Assembly: GCA_903813345.2 (NCBI GenBank)
Contig: CAIIXF020000008.1
Span: 19,326,822-19,390,821 of the forward strand
Source of the DNA: Owenia fusiformis
Taxonomy: Eukaryota; Annelida; Polychaeta; Sabellida; Oweniidae
Direction: 5' to 3'
DNA length: 64,000 bases
A model generated the notes under the pieces. That model was not told the DNA's origin. It saw nothing but the letters and a program-made list of their open reading frames with translations, and did no database searches. The first letter of the stretch is position 1. Each line of letters starts with the position of its first letter. The position numbers and the translations under genes are program-made. Positions 1 to 11,600 of the stretch are shown here, in pieces.

Positions 1-33
1 CCCGAGTTCGAATCCCGGCAAGACAACTTTTCT
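1..33 (+). tRNA. 3' end of a tRNA gene or tRNA-derived SINE, cut by the window edge
   Basis: The window opens with GAGTTCGAATCCC, which matches the Pol III B-box / T-loop consensus. It is flanked by a near-complementary T-stem (one mismatch) and followed by an acceptor-like tail and runs of T that would terminate Pol III. The 5' half lies outside the window, so a true tRNA cannot be told from a tRNA-derived SINE. The T-rich, then G-rich tail leans slightly towards a repeat. Confidence 0.35.
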
Positions 34-159
34 TTTTCTTTTGAGGGGGGGGGCATAGTGCTTCTTTTGCAGTATGGAATCGTACAGGCATTAACTTGTA
101 GTGAGCCATAATTTATTTCGACAAAAATTGATTCAACTTCCATCAAAATTGTCCTACAA

Positions 160-1020
160 GCTTCAATTAAAAAACATTTTAAAGCTCTTTTCTTGTTCTA
201 TCTAATGGGTCGATATATACAGTTAGGGGAGGGGATGCTTTCGACCCCGTCGCTCTCTACCCTTACTACGCCATGGCACAGGAGAAATATCTCATTTGGA
301 ATACATTACTGTTTACTTTGCGTTTGGTAGCTCTCTCATGCGAGATGGAATCGTGGCCATTAACTAAGGGAGCCAAATGCAACTTCCATCAAAAATTGTG
401 CTATAAGGTATGAGTACCGTAATCCAACACCAAATTCGAAAATTCATAACAATACTTTGCACATATGGCGTTCGTGACCAACTATGAAACGCTTACCCCC
501 CATAGTGTTATATATCAAAATGCACCTGTCCATATAGGGGTTCGATTGACCTACATCAAATTATAGGGAGTCAGGTAACTTTTTGAGATATCAGCGTCCG
601 TTTATTGTAACTCGCGTTTGCTACCACTTCCTCAATTCTGATATGACGGCCAAACGCGTAGTAAACATGCTCACGTTCGGAACTATTTTGACCTACATCG
701 CTATTTTCGTAATTCAAATGAAAGTTGAACTCCTCTTTATTTTGATACCAAATAGTGGCATACTAGGTACCCTAGAAGCCAACTATGAGTTATTTAGAAC
801 GATACCACAGGTTTTTAAATGGACTATATAGGGGTCATACCTTTTGGCGAATGGATATGGAACCTCATACCATAAGCTTCAAATAAAAAACATTCTAGCT
901 ATTTTCTTCTATCTAATGGGTAGCAAACGCCCCTTTCTTAGCCTGATCGGCTCAGGAGAAATATCCTGTCTGTTTAGAATATATATATCCGTTTACTCTG
1001 CATTAATAGCTCTCTAACGT
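160..1020. repeat. Diverged duplicated segment in the upstream region
   Basis: A block beginning with AAGCTTCAA, AAAAAACATT and TTCTATCTAATGGGT occurs near 160-345 and again near 868-1015. In both places it is followed by AGGAGAAATATC and a TAGCTCTCT segment. The two copies are clearly related but diverged. No coding potential is seen; this looks like an old dispersed repeat family. Confidence 0.5.
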
Positions 1021-1230
1021 CTTACTTGTTCATGTTTTTTATTGGGCCTTTCAACGTTTACTACCATTCCCTGTTCCCGGGCTACCATTTTTTGACTGGG
1101 TTTGGTAATCCCCGGGTAACCGGGGCTAATGCCCTCCCCGGGTTTTGCACTTGTTCCCAAAATATCCGTATGATATCTGAAATATCCCCCTGCGCATTGC
1201 GCATGCGCCAGAAAATTCGAAAATCAATAT

Positions 1231-1347
1231 TTGTCGGTCCTCTAGCGTGTAAACACAGCATATCTCCCGTACCGACAATTTATTTGTCGGTCCTCTAGCG
1301 TGCCACCACATCACAGTCTAGAGTACCGACAATTGTCGGTACTCTAG
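1231..1347. repeat. Direct repeats plus a perfect 30-bp palindrome
   Basis: TTGTCGGTCCTCTAGCGTG occurs at 1231-1249 and again at 1284-1302. At 1318-1347 a perfect palindrome is built from the same words: CTAGAGTACCGACAA joined directly to its reverse complement. The surrounding CCGACAA fragments suggest the terminus of an inverted-repeat transposon that has been rearranged. Confidence 0.6.
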
Positions 1348-2963
1348 CCTTTACGTATAAAATAAAGACCCTCTAATCTACATATTAATATGATCATGAA
1401 TCTGAAATCTATTTAAAAATCCATTCACATTAAGTTATTGAATTGTCCGTCTAAAGTTTACGCTATACACTGAACGGTTCAATCATCAAATGTTTATTTC
1501 TGACTGCCAGCGCAGTTCATTCCTCGATATTTAGACATAAGAAAACATAACTTACACTCATAGTATGGATGTGAATTTAATTACTTTAATACTTACATTC
1601 ATAATGATTACTGTCGTGAAATTATTTTCGGAATCCGTCCAAGAACAGTGGTGTAAAACGGCTTCTCCTGCGACCAACCTAAACATGTCTGTTTGACGCA
1701 ACAATTTTGCACTCACGATGTTTTCAAGGTTATTTACAGAAAGATGACGAAAACATTTGACACCATAGCAACTTATAATTTAGATAAACATGCAGTAGAG
1801 ACCCCCTAGTACCACCATTGAAAAAATCAGAAAAATCTGTTAATTTTAAGCAATTCTATTCTGCTCACCAAGAAAGCGGGTTTTACAAGAAGTATAGACC
1901 GGGAGCGCGTGAACACCTAGCGGTAGGTTTTAGAGTGAAAAGCATAAAACGAAATTGGCGCGTCATATCAATAATTTGCCCGTAGTGATTACATGTATGT
2001 GACGAAGGCTGATCAAAAGGTTTTCATATCTAATCTATCTTGTCCTTAAACAATAACGCATTTCACCATGAAGCCAAATCGCTAGATCTTACTTCAAACC
2101 TTACAATCGTGGACCAATCGTGGAAATATTGAAAATATTCAGTGACGATCGAGAATCCATTGTCAAGTACAATGATTCATTTTTGTAGTCCGTCAGTATA
2201 TATAGTCCTGGCTTTATAATGTTTACCAATACAGAAAATATGGTCCGGTTAAGACCACACACCCTAGGACACCTATGGTCCCCCGGACATATTTACTCTG
2301 ACACCGCATAACCGCCGCCGTTTTGAAAACGTCTCTACTGATGATGCGTGACTGAAGATCAGATTGTGTCATCAGCAGCTCAGAAGACCTATGTCAATAA
2401 TATGGTGTAACAATTCACCTGTGCGTGCATTGATTCTATGTGCTCGACAGCTGTAGTTTACAGCTAATAGGCTACAGTATATTAGCCGTACAGTGAGACA
2501 CGTTCGCCTTTTTAATGACACAAATCTCTGAAATGATAAAAGACCGATCGTTCGCAAATTCAACGGAATAGCAACTGTATAAATCCAAATCCAAATGTTT
2601 TACAAATGTGATTATTTTGACGTCTGAGGAGGTTCCTTGGTGATCGTAAGGTTAGTGCATACATTAATGTGATAGATAGATATATTTTTGAGCAAAAGAA
2701 TATATTATTAAGTAAAGAACGCTGAAAATTGAAAGCATTCTTTCATCAGAAAATTTACATTTTTTTTCTTGGTTCAAAAATAAAATTCATTGAAAACTTT
2801 AGGAAGAACTTACTTTTGGTTCCATTGAGATGTATGCTGAATTTGTTGAATTGCAAAGTGCTAATTAGAACTCATCAAATCTCAGTCCTAAGTCTCTTAT
2901 ATGGATGGAGTCCCAAAATTTACCACTACAAAGCATATCCATCTGCAAGAAATAATATGAGGT

Positions 2964-3105
2964 TATATAATGGTTGATTCCGTATAGGCCTATCGTGTTT
3001 ATACTCAAGTGAGTATATGATATATTCACGAGTGACTGAAGGGAGCGAGTGAATATATCATATACTCACGAGAGTATAACGATAAACAGAATCAACCATT
3101 ATATG
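2964..3105. mobile_element. Palindromic (snapback) MITE
   Basis: The left end TATATAATGGTTGATTC (2964-2980) is mirrored by GAATCAACCATTATAT (3089-3104). The arms continue inward through the GTGAGTATATGATATATTCAC region, with small mismatches, to a short loop near 3035-3050. Nothing in it is coding. It is a non-autonomous foldback element. Confidence 0.65.
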
Positions 3106-3110
3106 ATCTT

Positions 3111-3323
3111 ATTATCCCACCCTAATCTTTAATCAATAAAAGGTTAATCTAAATACAGCAGTTGTATATCAAGTCGAAGAGTTGTATACGCTGCCCAGGA
3201 GTTGTATAGGCTATCCAGGAGTTGAATATCGTTCTCAAGAGTTGTATACGATGAGTGTTGGTTTTATATTGCAGTTATACAATGCTATTATACAATCATA
3301 TAAAGCACTTAGGGTGGGATAAT
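3111..3323. mobile_element. Short TIR element (MITE), 15-bp inverted termini
   Basis: ATTATCCCACCCTAA at 3111-3125 is exactly inverted at 3309-3323. The interior carries several GTTGTATA-type near-repeats of about 30 bp between 3160 and 3260. There is no coding capacity. It directly abuts the palindrome at 2964-3105, so the two could be parts of one larger composite. Confidence 0.6.
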
Positions 3324-5384
3324 CCAGAATATTTCACTGTTCTGATCGTTCTCTGTTATAATGATGTGTCCCAGTTGTTCTGTTCACTACAGTGCAAGCC
3401 ATAATATTATAAGCGGTGGGTTTTCAAACTCAATAGAGTGCTCCTTCAAAAATGGATTTGCTTCTATACCCCTGAGACTTTATAAGGAAGCAAAACATTT
3501 GCTTGTTTGGGCAAATAATATCTTAAATCTCGAAGTGATTTTACCTGTTAATTCTGCATTCTGTGAAACCAATTGTGTGGAATAAGATTAACCGAGCACT
3601 TTCCAAAACAATCTTACTACAATAAACAAACCTGGCGGAGATTACCCATACTTCATTTTAGTGAAATGTGAATTGAACTCCTGACAAATGCATCATGCAT
3701 ACTGGTAGTCTTGTGGAGTTGAAGAAACTCATGTTTGGTAAAGGATGAGTCTGGGAATGAGTCTGGGTATCGACTTAGAAAATATTGAAAATTGTAATGT
3801 CTGAAAAACCAACTCAATCACACATATTATTAAACTTCAATATTTTATCCTTCTTCTGAGAGTACAAAAATATCAATTTGTATCACAATTAATGAAGAAT
3901 ATTGGCATCAAAGACAGTGCATATCACTTTGTCAGAATTGAAAAAAAATCAATGGCAAATATTAAATGAATTATTTATACAAAAGGTTTCAAACATATCC
4001 TCCAAAACATTGCTTACTTTCTTTGTATAGACATTGAATGGTATTTCTGGATAAGTGAATTGGTGTTTATCTGGGTAATCAAGGGATTATAGTCACTCAA
4101 AGTTACTGAGCATCCAGTTTTGAGACTTCAATTGTGTTGGTGAAGTTACACATATTTCAGTCAAATTCATGCTGAGCACAACATTCCGGTTTCAATTTTA
4201 TAATCTCTATACATGACCCTGGTGATGAAGAGTCAGAATCAGTCAAAAAACCTAAACCGGAAAACTGTGCTCATTGTAAAAACTAAAAGTGAAGCAACTT
4301 TTTTTCTGACATTTCTTACATCAAATGGCAGCCATCTTGTTTTTCCCCTTTCAAATTAAACTGGCGGGAAATTCAAAAATTTGAAAAAAATTTTAATCCT
4401 TAAATATATTTCAAAAATATGATTTTCTTTTAAATTCTTCATGGGTCTTAAGTTATTTCTTCTTTGTAAGTCATACATGTTGCCATTGAGGTTTTTATTC
4501 TATGATAATGACTATTTTTTGGTTAAGATACTTATTCTGACTCTCAGCAGGGGGTTAATTTTGCATCAAAACTCGTGAAAAAGTAAATATACTTATCAAA
4601 TATAACTAGGACAGTAATAAAAAACATATTTAACATACATTTGACTGAGGGACCAAAAGGGCATATACCCGGACACATCCTTTGATTTACGGGTTATTTC
4701 TGCAGTTATTCACAATTCATTGCAGCTTCTAATATAAACTGACTCAAATATTGAATGGTTGAAATTGAAATTCACATTCAGTTCAGTTGCTGATGCTGAA
4801 AGCTTCCCAAGGGTGCGCTGCATAATCACATAGATTCTTAATGGGAGTTTCTTCAAACATTTTCTAACTACTCTATTTATTCTTTTTTAAGATCAATGAT
4901 GGTGGACTCTCATGGAGTGTGAAAGGCTCATTATTTATATGTACCCAGGTTATGAAAGAAAAACATGAAAGGCTCTATTTGTTCATGACAATTGCACTTG
5001 CAGCTGTAAAAATTTGTTGTCATCAATTTGCCAGATAAAGCTGAGCACGAATAATTTCAGAATTTGAAATGTTTCTAAATACTTATACATTTGAAGTATT
5101 ACAATGTATTTGTTCAAGATATTTAGCAAGATTGTATGAACTTTTTTATGTTAGGTTTTATGTTTTTTTTGGAAATAGTCACTTTAGTTTTACAAAATAT
5201 TCACCTTCTATCATCAGTACTATATATACAATGTAATATTTTAAGACATAAACAGATCTCCCCTGTTCAAAATATCTCAATATTTTATTATTTTGAACAC
5301 TAACCGATACCGAGGGTAGAAACCAAGAAGCATTTCCTAAAATTCCTAATTTTTGCTGATATACTGTTACTGAACTTACTGTAG
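3324..5384. other. Upstream / intergenic DNA with no recognised gene
   Basis: AT-rich sequence without a convincing exon, RNA gene or core promoter. Short open frames here (for example 3361-3585) have no recognisable protein signature. The ninein promoter or upstream non-coding exons may lie here or outside the window, since the first coding exon begins after an acceptor-like CTGTAG at 5384. Confidence 0.5.
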
Positions 5385-5419
5385 GTCAAGGAATCTGGGT
5401 AAAGATGAATCATATCTAA
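5385..5419 (+). promoter_or_regulatory. 5' UTR of ninein with a four-codon uORF touching the start codon
   Basis: An acceptor-like TTACTGTAG ends at 5384, so exon 1 probably begins at 5385 and upstream untranslated exons are expected. ATG at 5405 opens a four-codon frame (M-N-H-I) that stops with TAA at 5417-5419, directly before the main ATG ATG at 5420. Termination next to a start could tune re-initiation; that is inference. Confidence 0.45.
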
Positions 5420-5608
5420 ATGATGGCTGGACTTGATGAACAGGATGTGTATGTGGCTCAACTGCGTGAAGTGTTTGACAGCTGCGACAAGTCTAACACA
5501 GGATACATAGACCGTAAAGAGCTAACTGAGCTCTGTCAGAAGTTGCAGCTTGCAGACCAAACAAAAGCTTTGCTTCAGAGACTCCTTGGCTCAGATGAAA
5601 GTGGCAGA
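5420..5608 (+). CDS. NIN: Ninein exon 1 (start codon, EF-hand 1)
   Basis: Starts at tandem ATG ATG and ends at donor GGCAGA|GTAAGT, phase 0, 63 codons. It encodes [18 protein letters not shown] with a canonical EF-hand loop (residues 23-34). The donor is strong. The second ATG (5423) is an equally plausible start. Confidence 0.9.
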
Positions 5609-8600
5609 GTAAGTCAATGATTCCAAAAATTGGGTCATGATTATTGCATATTTTATCTTGTTTAATTTGGACTGAAATATTTTCTTGGCATTTTTTCACT
5701 TTAGACTTTGGAGACTTCACACTTATGCTCATTTGCTGTGAATTTTGCAATTATTTATAATTTTGTACCTTTTTGTAATGTTGATCCTATCATATCTGCT
5801 ATGACATTTTGCTTCCAACTTTTCATTAGGCTATAAGGTCATTAGTTGACTTTGGTTCCCTTGATCTCACTGTGTGACTGTTTACACCCCCATTGTTTAA
5901 ATTGCAGGTCAGCTTTGATGAGTTTAAGGAGGGATTTGTGAATGTTCTGTCCGCTGCAGTGGATGATTTGGGGTCATCCAGTGAAGAAGATACAAGTTTT
6001 GTGGACAACCAGCAAGGTACATATTTTCTTTGTGCCTGAAGTTCTAGATACATTTTTTCATAAAAACCTACATGATTTTGCCAAAGTGGATAGGGATGTA
6101 CATTTATAAATTTGGTCTTACATTATGGGGTGGGAGTAGAGAGAGATATTTGCTTATTTTACATTGCATTGTCCAAGTCCAAGCAAAATTCCTTTATTTT
6201 TTAGAGACGCCAAAGTATGTGAAAGGCAATAAAAAATATGGTAGGAGGTCAAAACCCGATTTTAAAGGGGAATCCACTGAGGCTGATTTGACAACTGATT
6301 TCTCAGATACTGACTTCAGTTTTCAATCACCAAGGAACACACCAAAACCTGCTGGTATTCAAAAAAGGAAGAAGGATCGCTTATCTGCTATTCATAGTGA
6401 TGAAGTAGGGAAATATCAATTATATAACATTAACTCTTGAATCATTGCCTAAAGAAACAGGGATTTGATCAAATGGTTTATACTTAGTAATTTGCACCAA
6501 TTAAGAGCATGTTGTGGAAATTTAAAGTGCTGTATGATTCAAGAAGCTTCTGTCATAATTCTTTCATATGATATATCAGAAAATCGTTGAGTTACAAGAA
6601 AGAATGATTCACATTTATAGCAGTGCAATTTGCAGTATTGATTCAATTATTCATTGAACATATGTCGTTATTATACCTGTATAGATCTAGGTCTATTATG
6701 TTTTATTGATTTATCCAGCATAGCAGAAATAATTAACTTGTTCATGAAATGTAATGTGTTTTTGATTTGGTACATTAATGAAAGATGTCACTACATTATT
6801 CTAGTTCTACTCCTATTAAAATGTGTTGAATGTGTATCTGCAAATAACAAAAAGACGAATATAAATTTCAGACTTAGCTTCTTCCAATATACAATGACTT
6901 ATGAAATGAAATAAATGCATTTTTTTGAATTTTACACTATGCTGTAAATAATCCCTTATAGCTTTGACATACAGACAAGTCCATGTTTGCACCAATACCC
7001 CTGTAGAACACCCCTCTCCAGTGTCCATATACACAAAATAATTCTTATCACATTTCACCCCCTCCCCTATTCAGGATATATCTGTGAGATCTGTTAGTTG
7101 GGTAAGTATGTATTTAGACTCCCTATATTTGCATGGCTGTTACACTAGTAGGGTTGAATAAAAAGATAAAAAGTGAAATACAGAAACAAGACATCTCAAA
7201 ATGATTGATCAAACCAATTGTATATTCCATATAAACTTTTGCATATTCCAAATACCATTTTGAAAAATTATGTCTTTACCATCCTAAATATATACAGTAG
7301 ATCCAAAAAGTACTCATCATACCTCCTAAAAGAGTGGAGTGACCATTAAAAATCTCTTTGGTTTTTGAAAAGATTGGCACAACTTCAGAATTTACACCTA
7401 GTATTGGTCATAAATTATGAGAAATGAAATGATACTCATTGTATTAGAGGGTAAAAGTCATGTATTTAGAACTCAACTATACATTATGGGAATTTTATTT
7501 ATTTGCCCCATTTTGGGGTTTAATAGAAGTTTGAATTTTGCATTGCTTTTCTTGCATATAAGAGTACACTGATATACATATAACTGTGCACTTTGAAAAT
7601 GCGAACAAAAGCATCACATCAAATTTATTAACGACACCATATACCACACCCAATGTTACATTTTTATCACATATGCTTTTTATTTGCAATTTTATATTTT
7701 ATTTACTACCTTTTTGAACCTTTGCTTGAATTTTGTTGACAAAAAGCTTCAATAACAACTTTACATAATGGATGTTGTCAGGGATTCTGGGTAAACACAT
7801 TGGGTGCATGGAATGGAGAAACATCATGGTATTAAACAGGAAGGGACACACATGTACTGGGTAAACAGATTGGGTGCATGGAATGATGAAACATCGTGGT
7901 ATTAAATAGGAAGAGACACACACGTATTAGTACATGTTGTCAGGGATACTGGGTAAACACATTGGGTGCATAGAATGGAGAAACATCGTGGTATTAAACA
8001 GGAGGAGACACACATGTATTAGTACATGTTGTCATGGATTCTGGGTAAACACATTGGGTGCATGGAATGGAGAAACATCGTGGTATTAAAAAGGAGAAGA
8101 CAATTTACACATATTAGTACATGTTGTCAAATAGTGTAGGTGCATGGAAATATGGTGCATGATGGGTGTATGTTCAGAATATACAAAACTTCGAGCAAGG
8201 AAATGGCTTATTAAGAACCTCATGGAAAATTTTATTATACCTAAAATTCTGTTTATGAAATGTATGGAAGTGTATAACCATAGGATATATCATTCAGGTC
8301 AGAGCATTCCAATGCTTGAAATATGAGTGTCTATTATAAAATATTATGCAGTATTGTGATCCAAGCGATAGATACTTTTTCTTTAAAAACAAGTTACAAC
8401 TGTATCTTGCAAAACCAGACTATTGATACTGAGTTCATTTAGTTTTTAAGGAGTTCCTTAATGTGATTTAAGAATATTTGCATTTTTTCTTCAGTTTCTT
8501 TTTGTTTATCACATTTCAGAGTTTGGATTTGGATGCTGATGAAAGTAGTTCTGGTGACAGGTTAGATGGAGAAAAAAGTTCCAATACGGCAACAGGGAGT

Positions 8601-11600
8601 AAAAAGTCTCCACCAGTCAGCCGTGGAGAGACATTTGAGGCTGAAGGTAGGAACTTCACTTTTTGGGGTTTCTCACTGTCAATCACTGATTGCTAGATAT
8701 ATATTTACTTCTTTTTCATATAAACTAATTCATTCCTCCCTAGAAGCCTGCTGAAACTGGAAAAAGGGTTTCAAATATTAACTGATCAGATTTGAAATCA
8801 ATGAAAATTTGACAAAAGTTGTGTCTCAGGGTTCAAATTATATTAGAGTTTTTATATGCCTACTAAGTGCTACATCTGCTATTAAAATGACATGTTAACT
8901 TATTTCCTGAAACCTTGCATATACAATATAGTCAATAAAGATATCTTCTTTTTATATATTATTGAAATAAATGCATATTGGTTCAAGATCCAAGCTAGGA
9001 TGACAAAGTACAAAATTGCATGTTTACTTCTCTTGTTTCTAATATCCCGCTGTCAAGAAAGAACTATTGCACAGGAATTATTTTCTCTATATTGCAGAAT
9101 CTAATTGATACCTATGGGGGAGGTAGATTGCACACATGGATAATTTCCGATAAATGTAACATAACAATTGGACTAGTTTAAATGTCCTATTCTAAAGGAA
9201 TTTTAGAGATTTATTGGGGAAAAGTTGATGTTCATGTCTGCTCATACACTTAAAGTCAGACAGAAAATTTCTGGTTCTCATCTTTTAAACAACAAATTGA
9301 TGAAATGAGAATAATGAGGGGAAATTTTAAGTTCAGGTATAAATATTGTGTTTGTTGTGGTTAATGAAAAATCATTCATTTTGGTTTCTATGACAACTGT
9401 ATTCAAGCTCCAATAGTGTTCAATAAACTGGAACAATAAGCTAAGTGAGTAAAATTGATAACTTGTGTAAGGTGATGTCTAGAAATGTGATAAAACATAA
9501 AAACAAACTAAAAAACAAGTATTTATCTTGCGCTTAAAAAAAATGATCCATTAGGAATTATTAGAGTTTTTAATTTGCATTTGTATAAAATTTCAGCATT
9601 AAATCAATACAAGATTGTCACAATGGAGGCAATATATTTTTTCATTGATGAAGTTGTATAAATCCATAATGAACTCATGAATTCATTGATAGTTTTCATT
9701 TGTTTTCCTGGCTACTTCTATATTTAAGGAATAAATAATGATAGGCCATTCAATATGGTGAAATTCAGCACGAGTTGGACAGAATGTCGTACAAAGCACG
9801 AACCGAAGGTGAGTGCATTTGTACTGACATTCTGTCCAACGAGTGCTGAATTTCACCATATTGAATGGCCTATCATTATTTATTCCGATTCAAACATATA
9901 AAAAATGAAAACATTGTTCAGAGAATTGGGGATTGGAGCTACATGAGATACACCAAACTCGAGCTCGCTGTTATTTTCGCCATTCCCAGGTGTGACGTCA
10001 CAATGCAAATACAATACGTAGATTCCCGGATGATTGGATAGAGCACGGTCGTGCATCTATGGAGAATTAGAGAACGTTCTATATTGGCTATGCTGCATTC
10101 TGATTGGTTGAGAAATTCAATTAGAGCACGGTCATGTTTGAATAATAAGCATACCGTACACCCACAGGTTAACTTGACATTATTGGTTACCCCAACCCAT
10201 AACTAAAAAAAGACTATTAATTTTTGATTCTGAAAAATCTTTACACTCCCTGAATTTTACAATGATCCTCCAAATTTTTTTAACAGGTGTTCTATTATTA
10301 TTTAGTCTGCTTTGGCCAAAATATAACATTGTGTTCCCCTTTTTGCACACAACACATGCATATATATTTTCAATAGGATGTCATTAAGTTTCCAATTTTG
10401 AACAGGGTACAACACCTAGTTGCTTGAATATGCTGTAAGGCTCACTGCTACATTTGCATAAAGGTGTAATGCATAAATGAGTACATTGAAACCTCTAAAG
10501 TGGAACACCTCTGTTCAACATGTCTTCAAAATCCCAACAACAACTGACATAATGTTAAATGAACCTCTTTAAGTAGAACACCTCCCAAGTGGAACATATT
10601 TTAGAGGTACCAAAGGCATTCCACTTAGGCAGGTTTTACTGTACCAATGCTTGCATTAAGAAACCACTTGCAAATGATTTTTATGCAGGTATTCTGTAGA
10701 GAGATATTGGACTGTTCATGTTGATAAATGCATTGTAATGTTAATACAGCAGGTAAATCCATTGATGTTCTTTATTCCTTCATGACTTCACCTACTTATC
10801 ATGTATTAATCCAGCTCATTGTAATTGTATTCATTGTTCTCTATATCTCTGCATCTTCTAATCTTCACATCGCTCTTCATTTTATTCCTATAAAGTGCAA
10901 TTATCTATCAGAATTTATCATTCATTCCTATAGAGCACAATATGTTGTAGAATTTATCTGTGAATAAAGTATCCTACACATATGTTTATTGTTTTCATAT
11001 AGTGGTCTTATGAGTAAGAAATAACCATGGCAACTTTAATGAGGGCATCCAAACTATAGAAATGTCTCAGAATTACACTTTCAACCATTTGTAGAAAAAA
11101 GCTAAATTTTAATCATAATGTGGAGATTTAGACAGGTAGCTGGAACCTTCAATCGGTTAGGATCGCTTATAGTTGTATTTTATAGATTTTTTCATCATGG
11201 AGGATACTGCATCTTTTATTGCCTTAATCTACTTGATGGTTTGGAAATATTGCATACAAGGGAAAGTAAAGTTGACAAAAGGAAGAATGTTGGAAATAAT
11301 AAATAATTCAAGATAGATTAGAGACAAATCTAAATCTGCAAAAGATGTACAATAATGTATGAAGTGAATGTTGATAAATGTAAATGGTTACAGCATGAAA
11401 GCCTGATGATTATACTGATGATACTAAATATTATACAAGCCTGGTACAATTGACAAAGCAAAGGATAATGACATCAAAATATGCAGGATTCGTATAAGGA
11501 ATCCTTTGATGTTGTCTCTCTGATATTGTTCATGTTAGTTCACTTTCTCTGTATGAGACTTGAAGAAAAATTAGGGATTCATTTAAAGCTAGATTTGTCA

